From contig JAHBVC010000002.1 in assembly GCA_019637755.1 (NCBI GenBank), forward strand, positions 591,027 to 655,026: a stretch of DNA of 64,000 bases, written 5' to 3'. Under the pieces are notes generated by a model. The model made no database searches and was not told the DNA's origin. It worked only from the letters and a program-made list of their open reading frames with translations. How positions within the stretch are numbered: position 1 is the stretch's first letter; each line of letters begins with the position of its first letter. Of this stretch, positions 44,983 through 52,147 are shown piece by piece. A program made the translations under genes and the position numbers. The stretch is from Anaerolineales bacterium. GTDB lineage: Bacteria > Chloroflexota > Anaerolineae > Anaerolineales > UBA11579.

Positions 44983-45993
44983 ATGAGCATAGCCCCCTCC
45001 TGTCTGTTATTTGGCCGCATTGAACGCGAAACGATCCTCAACGCCGAAGGCAAAGCCCTGATCGATGAACCCGGCGGCAATCTGCTGTATGCCGCGGCGG
45101 CCTACCAGGTGTGGGGCGAAGTGCCCGGCCTGGTGTGCCGGGTGGGCAATGATTTCCCGCGCGAATGGGAGCAGGCCTTGCAGGCCCAACGCCTGGATAC
45201 GCGTGGTATCCAGCGGCTGGACACGGCTTACGATCTCCGCCGTTTCATCGCCTATAGTGACGTAGTCACCGCGCACGGCGAAAATCCCATCAAGCATTTT
45301 GCGCGCCGCTCCCTGCCCTTTCCCAAGGGACTGCTGGGCTACCAGGCGCCGGTGGAACACTTGGACTCGAAGCGCAGCCGGGATGTGCTTTCGTTGCGTG
45401 CCGAAGACGTGCCCGCTGCCTTTCAGGGGGCGGCCGCCGCACATCTCTGCCCGCTGGATTTTTTTAGTCACAAATTGCTGCCTGCGGCCTTGCGAGAGCA
45501 AGGCACGCATACGATCACCCTGGACGCCGGGCGAGGCTACATGCATCCTGACTTTCTGGCCGAGATCCCCGAGCTGGTCAACGGCCTGACGGTGTTCCTC
45601 ACCAGCGAAGAACGCCTGCTGACCCTGTTCGCCAACCGCACCCAAGAGATCTGGAAGCTGATCGATACCCTGGGGAGCTTTAACTGCAAAGCCGTGGTGG
45701 TGCACAGCTTGCATCGCGGCCAATGGCTGCTGGATGTGGATGCGCACAAGCGCTACCAGATCCCGCCCTATCCGGCGCGGTTGAGCGATGTCACCCATGC
45801 CGGCAGCAGCTTTTGCGGCGGGTTCATTGCCGGCTTGCAACGCACACAAGACTTCCTGCGGGCCACTCTCTACGGAAACGCGCTGCAATCGCTGGCCATG
45901 GAGGGCAGCGGTGCGGCCTATGTCAGCGACACCCTGCCTGGCTTGGCCGAATCGCGCCTGCAATCCCTAGCCGCAGCCGTACAGAGCCTCTAG
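44983..45993 (+). CDS. PfkB-family carbohydrate kinase homologue without the catalytic Asp
   Basis: 336 residues from ATG 44983. Ribokinase-like fold: the first signature appears as GGNLLYAAAAYQVWG near residue 30 and the second as DVTHAGSSFCGGFIAGL at 269-285. The second signature in active kinases is D-T-x-G-A-G-D-x-F; here the first Gly is His272 and the catalytic-base Asp is Ser275. The oxyanion-forming AG is kept. Either the base is supplied elsewhere or the protein binds a sugar without phosphorylating it. A strong promoter and terminator argue that it is expressed. Confidence 0.82.
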   Translation: MSIAPSCLLFGRIERETILNAEGKALIDEPGGNLLYAAAAYQVWGEVPGLVCRVGNDFPREWEQALQAQRLDTRGIQRLDTAYDLRRFIAYSDVVTAHGENPIKHFARRSLPFPKGLLGYQAPVEHLDSKRSRDVLSLRAEDVPAAFQGAAAAHLCPLDFFSHKLLPAALREQGTHTITLDAGRGYMHPDFLAEIPELVNGLTVFLTSEERLLTLFANRTQEIWKLIDTLGSFNCKAVVVHSLHRGQWLLDVDAHKRYQIPPYPARLSDVTHAGSSFCGGFIAGLQRTQDFLRATLYGNALQSLAMEGSGAAYVSDTLPGLAESRLQSLAAAVQSL

Positions 45994-46026
45994 GCTCGCC
46001 CAAGCACCTCAATCATATAAATGAGC

Positions 46027-46053
46027 AAAAGAGCGGCAAATGCCGCTCTTTTT
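46027..46053 (+). terminator. Rho-independent terminator after the PfkB-like gene
   Basis: Stem AAAAGAGCGGCA / TGCCGCTCTTTT with a two-base loop and five T. Confidence 0.85.
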
Positions 46054-46122
46054 GTGTTTTAGGGGCTGATACCTTTCAGTTCTGCAAAGAGTACCCTACT
46101 ACTATAGAATAAATACTTCATA

Positions 46123-46138
46123 CTAACTAAAATCTAAC
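46123..46138 (+). promoter_or_regulatory. CTAAC-N6-CTAAC box upstream of the divergent sortase gene
   Basis: Direct repeat of CTAAC with an 11-base period (CTAACTAAAATCTAAC). It matches the box at 50583-50598 at 15 of 16 positions. The layout, two five-base units one helical turn apart with an A/T centre, is that of PhoB/OmpR-family operators. It sits 13-28 bases downstream of TATAGAAT (46103-46110) and about 43 bases before the ATG. Confidence 0.5.
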
Positions 46139-46144
46139 TACAAA

Positions 46145-46172
46145 TCGAGTTCTCCTCAAACTCGAAGGAAGG
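46145..46172 (+). promoter_or_regulatory. Leader hairpin and ribosome binding site of the divergent sortase gene
   Basis: TCGAGTT (46145-46151) and AACTCGA (46159-46165) form a seven-base stem with a CTCCTCA loop. The ribosome binding site AAGGAAGG (46165-46172) follows directly, so the hairpin may shape access to it. Confidence 0.35.
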
Positions 46173-46181
46173 TTAGATAGT

Positions 46182-46991
46182 ATGAAATCGCTCAGCATCC
46201 TCGTTTTCCTCGGTACCCTTTCCGCACTTATCTTCGGAGCCATGTTCGCCATCAAACCCGTTTCGGCCCAAGCGGCCGCCCCCAGCGATCCGCCTGCCCC
46301 TCAAAGCGAGACAGTGCTCGCCCCGGTAACCGGCGCCGAGGCCCCCCAGAAGGGCGGCCCGGCCGCCGCTGACCCCGGTGCCGTGCTGGCCCAGGCTTTC
46401 GTGATCAACCTGCAGAAGGACCGCAGCGCCCCCGCCGTAGACACGACCCCCGTGGCGGCGGCTGAAAGCGCCGCGGCGCCGGCCCCTGCACAGGCCACCA
46501 CCTTGCAAAGCTTCGCCAGCTCGGTGAGCAACGGCAACGCCGGCCAGGTTGCCGGTATCTATGTCGAAGGTGTAATGGCCTATGGCGTTGCCAGCCAGGG
46601 CGGTAACGCCGCCTTCGTCAGCGAGCAGCCCAATGTGGTGACGCAGTTCGGCCTGGCCGCGCAGTACGGCAGCCAGGGCTTTCTGGCGCACAACTACCTG
46701 GCCGGCGGCGCCTTCGCCCAGATCAGCAACGGCCAGGTAATTACCCTGGTCTACGGGGATGGCAGCTCGCGTGATTTCCAAGTGACCGGTACGCAACGCT
46801 ACCAGGCCTTGTCGCCCGACTCCACCCAATCCGCCTTCGTTGACCTGAACAGCGGCGATCAACTCTCCGCTTCAAGCCTGTTTCACAAAGTGTATAACCA
46901 GGATAACGCCCTGGTGCTGCAGACCTGCATTGAGCGGGATGGCATCAGCACCTGGGGCCGCCTGTTCATTACCGCAGTCCCGCTTAGCTGA
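46182..46991 (+). CDS. Secreted protein with a divergent sortase-like domain
   Basis: 269 residues. A signal peptide ends near VSAQA (residue 31), then a Pro/Ala-rich linker to about 115. The C-terminal domain (about 120-269) has the order of a sortase: FLAHNYLAGGAF with His170 where sortases have the GHN/GHR histidine, strand-rich VITLVYGDGSSRDFQVT, then VLQTC with Cys249 (sortase TLxTC) and WGRLFITAVP with Arg260, 11 residues later. Those three are the sortase catalytic triad. A conventional sortase gene lies on the opposite strand downstream. Overall similarity is low, so it may be a sortase, a relative with a new role, or an inactive fold. It has its own terminator. Confidence 0.6.
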   Translation: MKSLSILVFLGTLSALIFGAMFAIKPVSAQAAAPSDPPAPQSETVLAPVTGAEAPQKGGPAAADPGAVLAQAFVINLQKDRSAPAVDTTPVAAAESAAAPAPAQATTLQSFASSVSNGNAGQVAGIYVEGVMAYGVASQGGNAAFVSEQPNVVTQFGLAAQYGSQGFLAHNYLAGGAFAQISNGQVITLVYGDGSSRDFQVTGTQRYQALSPDSTQSAFVDLNSGDQLSASSLFHKVYNQDNALVLQTCIERDGISTWGRLFITAVPLS

Positions 46992-47031
46992 GCGAGCTTC
47001 TTCCTACCGAGGAACGGGACTGGTTCCCCTG

Positions 47032-47063
47032 AAAAATCCCCGCTTGAGGAGGCGGGGATTTTT
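47032..47063. terminator. Bidirectional terminator between the two sortase-like genes
   Basis: Twelve-base stem (47032-47043 with 47052-47063) bounded by five A and five T; lies between convergent genes. Confidence 0.85.
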
Positions 47064-47072
47064 CTTTGCCGG

Positions 47073-47828
47073 CTACGAGGTAGCCGGCGAGACAGGCACG
47101 GCGACGATCAGTACGCGGTGCGTGTTGCTCTCATACGGCCAGCAAGTAATCACCGTAAGGCGCTCGTCTTCGGTGGGCTGGATCCACTCGGCGTTGGCCA
47201 CGCGCACCTCCATCGGCTGGTTGCGCTCGGGTAAGACCGCGGTATACACCACGACATATTGAAAGCGCTGGCCGTTGGAGTAGACCTCGATCTCATCGCC
47301 TTTCTGCAAGCGATACAGATCGCGAAACACCTCGCCGTGTACATTATGGTGGCCATTGAGCACAGTATTGCCGGGCACGCCCAGGCCAGCTGAGGTTTGG
47401 TGCCAGCCGACGGCTCGGTAATCAGGAGCCAACCACTGCTGAAAGGTCTCGTCCTCGTACGACAGATCGATGGAACCAATCGGCACAATGCTGGCATCCA
47501 ATTCGATGGCGGGAATAATGATGCGATCCGGCACCTGGCCCACCGGGGTCTCGCCCTCAGCCAACGGCTGCGGCGTGGGGAAGCCATCTGGCATCACGCC
47601 TACTGAGACCAGGCTCGGATCGGCCTCGTGCCCCGCGGAGGAGTACACCGGCAGAAAGCCGGCTTGCTGGGCATCATCGGCCGCCAGGTCGATCGCCGGG
47701 GGCATAGTGGCGACATCAAAAACGCTCTTGCCTAGCGCGAAGACAATCACGGCCAAGCCAAGGAATACCAGCACAATGAACAGGGCATTGGATTCTTTTT
47801 TCGTGGGTTGTGGCGGGTACATATCCAT
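47073..47828 (-). CDS. Sortase (class D/E/F-like cysteine transpeptidase)
   Basis: 251 residues. One N-terminal membrane segment (about 15-34), then an extracellular sortase domain: His160 in VLNGHHNVHGEVF, Cys229 in LTVITCWPYESN and Arg238 in THRVLIVAVP. It would cleave a C-terminal sorting signal of a secreted protein and join it to a surface nucleophile. The nearest candidate substrate is the stalk protein encoded directly upstream on the same strand, which ends in IPITG plus a membrane segment. A hairpin lies between the two genes, so they may be transcribed separately. Confidence 0.88.
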   Translation of the reverse strand: MDMYPPQPTKKESNALFIVLVFLGLAVIVFALGKSVFDVATMPPAIDLAADDAQQAGFLPVYSSAGHEADPSLVSVGVMPDGFPTPQPLAEGETPVGQVPDRIIIPAIELDASIVPIGSIDLSYEDETFQQWLAPDYRAVGWHQTSAGLGVPGNTVLNGHHNVHGEVFRDLYRLQKGDEIEVYSNGQRFQYVVVYTAVLPERNQPMEVRVANAEWIQPTEDERLTVITCWPYESNTHRVLIVAVPVSPATS

Positions 47829-47882
47829 AGTTTTCTGTGGTGATTCTATCCTCTAGGCTGCACTCCAGGGTGGTAAAACAAG

Positions 47883-47912
47883 AAAAGCGGGGCCATGCTG
47901 GCCCCGCTTTTT
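47883..47912. terminator. Bidirectional hairpin between the stalk and sortase genes
   Basis: A 13-base stem (47883-47895 with 47899-47911) around TGC, with AAAA and TTTTT flanks; follows the stop of the minus-strand stalk gene. Confidence 0.8.
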
Positions 47913-47937
47913 GTTGCTTTCGGGTTACGCGGAGTGC

Positions 47938-49629
47938 CTAGTCTTCATCCTCGTCTTCGTATTCATCTTCCTGAGCAGCGCGGTGCTGGCGGTCACGGTC
48001 AAGCTTCATGCCGATACCCAGCAGGATCAGTGCAAAGCCGAAGACACCGATGCCCAGGTTCAGGAACATGTTGTCACGGAAGATGGCCGGCAGGTCAATG
48101 CCCGTGATCGGGATGAGCACGCCCGGCGTGGGGCTGGGGGCTACCGTCGGCGTGGGCAGCTCGCCATTGCATAGGGTGCCGCTGTTGTTGTTGCTGAGCG
48201 ACTTCGACTGGCCATCGGCCGGGTCCATCCACATGATCGATACGGTGTTAGGCAGGGCACCATTCACCGGCGAGCCGAAGACGATCGTGCTGTTAGCCGG
48301 CACGGCGATCGGGCCACCCGAGGCGCTGCCACCCACCACCCACCACACAAAGGTGATCGGGTTGGGGTTGGCGTTGCTCACTTCCCAGCGCAGGTCACCC
48401 GGCTGAGCTTCGTTGGTGTTGACGATCTCGCCCGCCTGGTCGACACACAGGCCAACAAAGGTGATGCCATCGCCGGTGATCGGTACAAACACGGTGGGGG
48501 TAGCCGTGAAGGTGGCGGTATTGGTGGGCGTATTGGTGGCCGGCTCCGTATTGGTCGGCGTCAGGCTGGCCAGCAGGGTGCCGGTAGCGGTGATCGTCGG
48601 GGAGGCCGTGCCGGTAAAGGTGGGCGTGAAGGTGGCCGTAAACGTAGCCGTCGAGGTAAAGGTCGCCGTATTGGTCGCGGTGAAGGTTGCCGTAAAGGTC
48701 GGCGTGTTCGACGGCGTGCTGGTGTTGGTGAAGGTGGCGCTAGGCGTCAGCGTACCCGTGGGAGTAATGCTGGGCGTCAGCGTAATCGTCGGCGTATCCG
48801 TAGGGGTGGGCGTCGGCGTATCCGTAAAGGTTGCCGTAGCCGTGGCCGTGTAGGTAGCCGTCGGGGTGGGTGTATCCGTGAAGGTCGCGGTGGCGGTGAA
48901 TGTCGCCGTGTTGGACGGCGTCAGCGTCGCCGTAAAGGTCGGCGTGTAGGATGGCGTCAGGGTTGCGGTGGCCGTCGGCGTATCCGATGGGGTCAGGGTC
49001 GCCGTGAAAGTGGGCGTATTGGACGGCGTAAAGGTCGCCGTATACGTCGGCGTGCTGGATGGCGTAAAGGTCGCCGTGTGCGTGGGCGTGTTCGACGGCG
49101 TGAAGGTGGCCGTGTACGATGGCGTCAACGACGGCGTCAACGTAGCGGTATTGGACGGAGTGAGTGACGGCGTGAAGGTCGCCGTGTTGGATGGCGTCAG
49201 CGAAGGCGTGAGCGAGGGGGTCAGCGAAGCCGTCAACGAGGGGGTCAGTGAAGGCGTCAGCGACGGAGTCAGCGAGGGGGTGGGCGTCTTGATGGTGTAC
49301 TTGCCCTCATCACGACAGTCGACAGTGCCAATTACCTTCCAGGTCCAGGTGGTGGTGGGCGGAGTGATGGTGCCAATCTGGCGCCAGGGGGAGTTGCCGT
49401 TCAGCGCGGGCACATTAAAGCGCGCCACCTCAGACCCGTTAATCTCTACACGCGCCTGCTGGGCAACTTCATAGATGCCAGACATGTTCTCAACTTCCAC
49501 GGAGCCAGTTTCGGTTACACGGAAGTTGTAACGGCCATTGCAGTCCCAGGCGCGCGCCACACTGTTGGCGGCGGCGGCGACCACGGCCACGATGACTACC
49601 GCAAAAAGAAATTTACGCACAGTACTCAT
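47938..49629 (-). CDS. Surface stalk protein with Thr/Ser/Pro repeats and IPITG sorting signal
   Basis: 563 residues from ATG 49629 (a GTG two codons earlier is possible). Signal peptide at 1-30 (FLFAVVIVAVVAAAANSVARA), then a small globular domain to about 115. From about 118 to 385 the chain is almost only T, P, S, A, F and N in TPSLTPSL and FTPSNTPTFTAT units, a probable extended, perhaps glycosylated stalk. A second folded domain follows VFVPITGDG. The C-terminus has VLIPITG, a membrane segment (about 520-542) and the tail RDRQHRAAQ plus an acidic EDEYEDEDED. This is a sortase-type sorting signal with IPITG in place of LPxTG and an unusual acidic end. It starts two bases after the response regulator stop. 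Confidence 0.85.
   Translation of the reverse strand: MSTVRKFLFAVVIVAVVAAAANSVARAWDCNGRYNFRVTETGSVEVENMSGIYEVAQQARVEINGSEVARFNVPALNGNSPWRQIGTITPPTTTWTWKVIGTVDCRDEGKYTIKTPTPSLTPSLTPSLTPSLTASLTPSLTPSLTPSNTATFTPSLTPSNTATLTPSLTPSYTATFTPSNTPTHTATFTPSSTPTYTATFTPSNTPTFTATLTPSDTPTATATLTPSYTPTFTATLTPSNTATFTATATFTDTPTPTATYTATATATFTDTPTPTPTDTPTITLTPSITPTGTLTPSATFTNTSTPSNTPTFTATFTATNTATFTSTATFTATFTPTFTGTASPTITATGTLLASLTPTNTEPATNTPTNTATFTATPTVFVPITGDGITFVGLCVDQAGEIVNTNEAQPGDLRWEVSNANPNPITFVWWVVGGSASGGPIAVPANSTIVFGSPVNGALPNTVSIMWMDPADGQSKSLSNNNSGTLCNGELPTPTVAPSPTPGVLIPITGIDLPAIFRDNMFLNLGIGVFGFALILLGIGMKLDRDRQHRAAQEDEYEDEDED
48500..49290 (-). repeat. Degenerate tandem repeat encoding the Thr/Ser/Pro stalk
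   Basis: About 790 bases of short related units (GGCGT.AAGGT.GCCGT type on the plus strand, period mostly 12, 24 or 36 bases). Such arrays are prone to length change by slippage. The simple composition keeps several frames open on the other strand. Confidence 0.85.
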
Positions 49630-49631
49630 AC

Positions 49632-50393
49632 TCACTCACTTGCCAGCTGGTAGCCAAAGCGGGTCTTGTTTAAGATCAACGCCGGGCGGCTGGGGTCCTT
49701 CTCGATTTTTTGACGCAGCAAATATACGATCCACTTAATGCGCTCGCGGATCTTGTCGTTGTCTTCGCCCCACACCTCGCGCGCCAGCGTCTCATAGGAA
49801 ACGGGCTTGGGGTGTTGGCGCGCCAGAATTTCAAGCACGGCGAACTCGCGCGGGGTCAGATCGATCAACTGATCGCGCAGGGTTACCTGGTGGCTCTGCA
49901 TATCCACGGCCAGGCCCTGATCGGGGAAGACCAGCACCGAAGCCGGCTTGGCCGGGCCGGAGCGGCGCAGCGCCGCTTCGATACGCGCCACAACTTCATC
50001 GCCCACAAAGGGCTTGGAGACATAATCATCGGCGCCCTCTTTGAGGCCGCGCACGATGTTCTCTTTTTGGCTGAGCGCCGACAGGATGATGATCGGCGCG
50101 TCGCTGATGGCGCGCAACTGGCTCAAAGTCTCCCAGCCATCCATTTCGGGCATCATCAGATCGAGCAGCACAATGCTGGGGTTGGTGTCCATCCACTTGC
50201 GCAGCGCCTGCTTGCCATCAGAGGCACCGACTACGTTCATGCCGGCGCGGCGCAGGGTGAGCTTGAGCAGATTGAGCGTATCGGGATCATCCTCAACCAC
50301 CATCACGACGCGCTGCGAGCCGAGCTCTTGCACGGCATCCAAATCCAGACCAGCAGCGGTGGTATTGAGTTCCTTTTCTTCAGCCAACAGCAC
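49632..50393 (-). CDS. OmpR/PhoB-family response regulator
   Basis: 253 residues from a GTG at 50393 (no ATG nearby). The receiver domain (about 28-142) has the acidic pair in VVEDDPDT, phospho-acceptor Asp in VLLDLMMPEMDG, Thr/Ser switch in IILSALS and Lys in VSKPF. The winged-helix domain (about 155-252) includes LTPREFAVLEILARQHPKPVSYETLAREVWGE and the wing NKTRFGYQL. No histidine kinase is adjacent. The next gene downstream, the stalk protein, begins two bases after its stop, so the regulator and the surface protein form an operon. Its promoter region carries an inverted repeat and a CTAAC box, likely for self-regulation. Confidence 0.93.
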   Translation of the reverse strand: MLLAEEKELNTTAAGLDLDAVQELGSQRVVMVVEDDPDTLNLLKLTLRRAGMNVVGASDGKQALRKWMDTNPSIVLLDLMMPEMDGWETLSQLRAISDAPIIILSALSQKENIVRGLKEGADDYVSKPFVGDEVVARIEAALRRSGPAKPASVLVFPDQGLAVDMQSHQVTLRDQLIDLTPREFAVLEILARQHPKPVSYETLAREVWGEDNDKIRERIKWIVYLLRQKIEKDPSRPALILNKTRFGYQLASE

Positions 50394-50498
50394 TATTACC
50401 CACTTTTCTTTTCGGTTTCTCGTAGCAAAACAAATCGACCTTTTAATAACGATAAATTCGGCCGCGAGTCAACCATTTTTCTACTTTTTCCAGCCTAA

Positions 50499-50526
50499 AT
50501 CATAACAGATACTAACTTAAATGCAA
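50499..50526 (-). promoter_or_regulatory. Promoter of the response regulator-stalk operon
   Basis: On the minus strand: -35 TTGCAT (50526-50521), 16-base spacer, -10 TATGAT (50504-50499). The -35 and spacer lie inside the left arm of the 17-base inverted repeat. Confidence 0.5.
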
Positions 50527-50559
50527 GCACCGCTTTTGGGAAGCTTGCATTTAAGTTAG
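50512..50559. promoter_or_regulatory. 17-base perfect inverted repeat over the regulator promoter
   Basis: Arms 50512-50528 and 50543-50559 are perfect reverse complements with a 14-base centre. Each arm contains CTAACTTAAAT, the same core as the boxes at 50583 and 46123. It could be an operator or a hairpin at the end of the upstream transcript; no T tract follows, which favours an operator. Confidence 0.6.
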
Positions 50560-50582
50560 GCGAATTCGGGGCCAGAGGTGAG

Positions 50583-50598
50583 CTAACTTAAATCTAAC
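50583..50598 (+). promoter_or_regulatory. CTAAC-N6-CTAAC box upstream of the response regulator
   Basis: CTAACTTAAATCTAAC, touching the stop codon of the Tad-type gene and about 57 bases upstream of the -35 of the response regulator. It is nearly identical to the box at 46123-46138. Confidence 0.5.
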
Positions 50599-52089
50599 CT
50601 ACTCAGAAAGCTCTACGCTAGACGAGCCACCGCCCCCAAAAACGACGTCATCATCATAGTTAATGGTAATCCGCCCACCGCCCGTAACGAGAAAGCGGCC
50701 AGCAATCATCTGCCCATTTACTGTCTTGTTACTACCCGAACCAGTCGAGGCAATCCGTGCTTTAGGGGCATAGATGGTACCGGTCATGGAAAGCACCCCG
50801 GCCCCGGTTACAGTAAGGTCATTAGTGTTAGCACGCCCCATAAAAAAGGCCAAGCCCGAATAAGGCCCGCTGGTAGGCGCTTTAGTAGTCAGCGCGGCGC
50901 CACCATCAATCGTAATCGCCCCCTTGTTAACATAGATCATTCCGTTCAACGTACGCGAAGCCGCGCTATCGCCACCAACATTAAAGCTACCATTCTCTAC
51001 ATGAAATAGTACGCCGGAGCTGCCCGCGGTGAGATTGGCCTGAGCGCTACTGGTAATGGTTACATTGCCACTGGCGACATAAATACTTACACCTGTCCCT
51101 GTGGGCATATTCGTACTTGGCCCGCTGATCGTAAAGTTACCATTGGTCACATAATACAAACCGGGTTGCATCGTCACAGGAACATCCGTGGAGATATCGA
51201 TACTACGATAACGGCCAGGATAAATGGTGACCCCAGTGGAGCACCAAGCCCGCCCCGTACCGATACTCAAGTTGCCGTTGGCATCCAATACCCCACCACA
51301 GGTGCCATGGATCGTGGGCGTGGCTGGAGCGCCAGGCTGCGCGGGAATGGGTGGAGTAGCCACATCTTCCATTGGATCGCCACGCGGGGTACGCCCCGTC
51401 TCTGGCGGCCAAGGCTTGATCCACAGAGAAGGGTTGCCATAAGGAATCACCCACGAGGGCAAGCTCACCCCACCCACCAACTGAACCCACTCCGCAACGA
51501 TGCGTGCTCCACCGGGGCAACCGCTGCCATCCCCGCCATCCAGGAATAGAGCGCTCGAGTTTGAGGATTCGACAAATACGCCACCATCCACTACACGCAG
51601 GCACCCACTGCTTGGCCCGTAGACCACGTTGTCATTATTGGGATCGAGGGCGATCAAGCCATTGCCCCAGCCCACCGCCCCGCCGCCGGGCTTGCAGCGC
51701 GCCACGGCGCGGGCCTTGACTTGGGGGGTGCCGGAGTACACCAGGCGCCCTAGCGTCAGGGGCAGGCGGCTGGTGATCGTAACAGTCACATACTCGCTAC
51801 CGGAGGGGTTTTGTACACTCACGGTAACATCTGGCGGCGCCGCGGTAAAGCCGTTTTGCGCTGCCGATGCCACCGCCGCCGAGACCACGTTGGTGCTATT
51901 GCACAAGGCAAACGCGCCGGCCAGCGCGGCATTGTCGGCGGCGTTCTGCACCGAGCGCCGCTGGCTATAGAGCCGGCCGCCGTCAATGGCCACGCCGGTG
52001 ATACCCAGCAGGGCCACAAAGACCAGCACCAGTAAAACGATTACTTGGCCGCGTTCGTGGGTGGAAGAAGGGGCGGGCTTCATGCACAT
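50599..52089 (-). CDS. TadE/TadG-type secreted protein with beta-solenoid-like C-terminus
   Basis: 496 residues. The N-terminus is the Tad/Flp pilus-assembly type: short basic start, RGQVIVLLVLVFVALLGITGVAIDGGRLYSQRRSVQNAADNAALAGA with the conserved Asp/Gly and QNAADAAALAGA-like sequence, giving one membrane segment with the bulk outside. From about 270 on, the chain is built of short repeated strands rich in G, N, S, T (FTISGPS, VTITSSAQANLTAG, FNVGGDS, ITIDGGAAL), as in pectate-lyase-like or bactofilin-like solenoids. No other tad or flp gene is in the window. A ribosome binding site AAGG lies upstream. Confidence 0.8.
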   Translation of the reverse strand: MCMKPAPSSTHERGQVIVLLVLVFVALLGITGVAIDGGRLYSQRRSVQNAADNAALAGAFALCNSTNVVSAAVASAAQNGFTAAPPDVTVSVQNPSGSEYVTVTITSRLPLTLGRLVYSGTPQVKARAVARCKPGGGAVGWGNGLIALDPNNDNVVYGPSSGCLRVVDGGVFVESSNSSALFLDGGDGSGCPGGARIVAEWVQLVGGVSLPSWVIPYGNPSLWIKPWPPETGRTPRGDPMEDVATPPIPAQPGAPATPTIHGTCGGVLDANGNLSIGTGRAWCSTGVTIYPGRYRSIDISTDVPVTMQPGLYYVTNGNFTISGPSTNMPTGTGVSIYVASGNVTITSSAQANLTAGSSGVLFHVENGSFNVGGDSAASRTLNGMIYVNKGAITIDGGAALTTKAPTSGPYSGLAFFMGRANTNDLTVTGAGVLSMTGTIYAPKARIASTGSGSNKTVNGQMIAGRFLVTGGGRITINYDDDVVFGGGGSSSVELSE

Positions 52090-52147
52090 GGCTACCTTAA
52101 AGGCTCCTAGCGCTTAAGTATAGCGAGGAGTCGCCTGTTTTTCGCCC

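Noticed and set aside
48413-49474. Val/Gly/Asp-repeat open frames on the plus strand
   Set aside because: They are the reverse reading of the Thr/Ser/Pro tandem repeat in the stalk gene.
50512-50559. Rho-independent terminator of the Tad-type gene
   Set aside because: The stem is long, but the centre is 14 bases and no T tract follows on the minus strand; it is kept as a possible operator instead.
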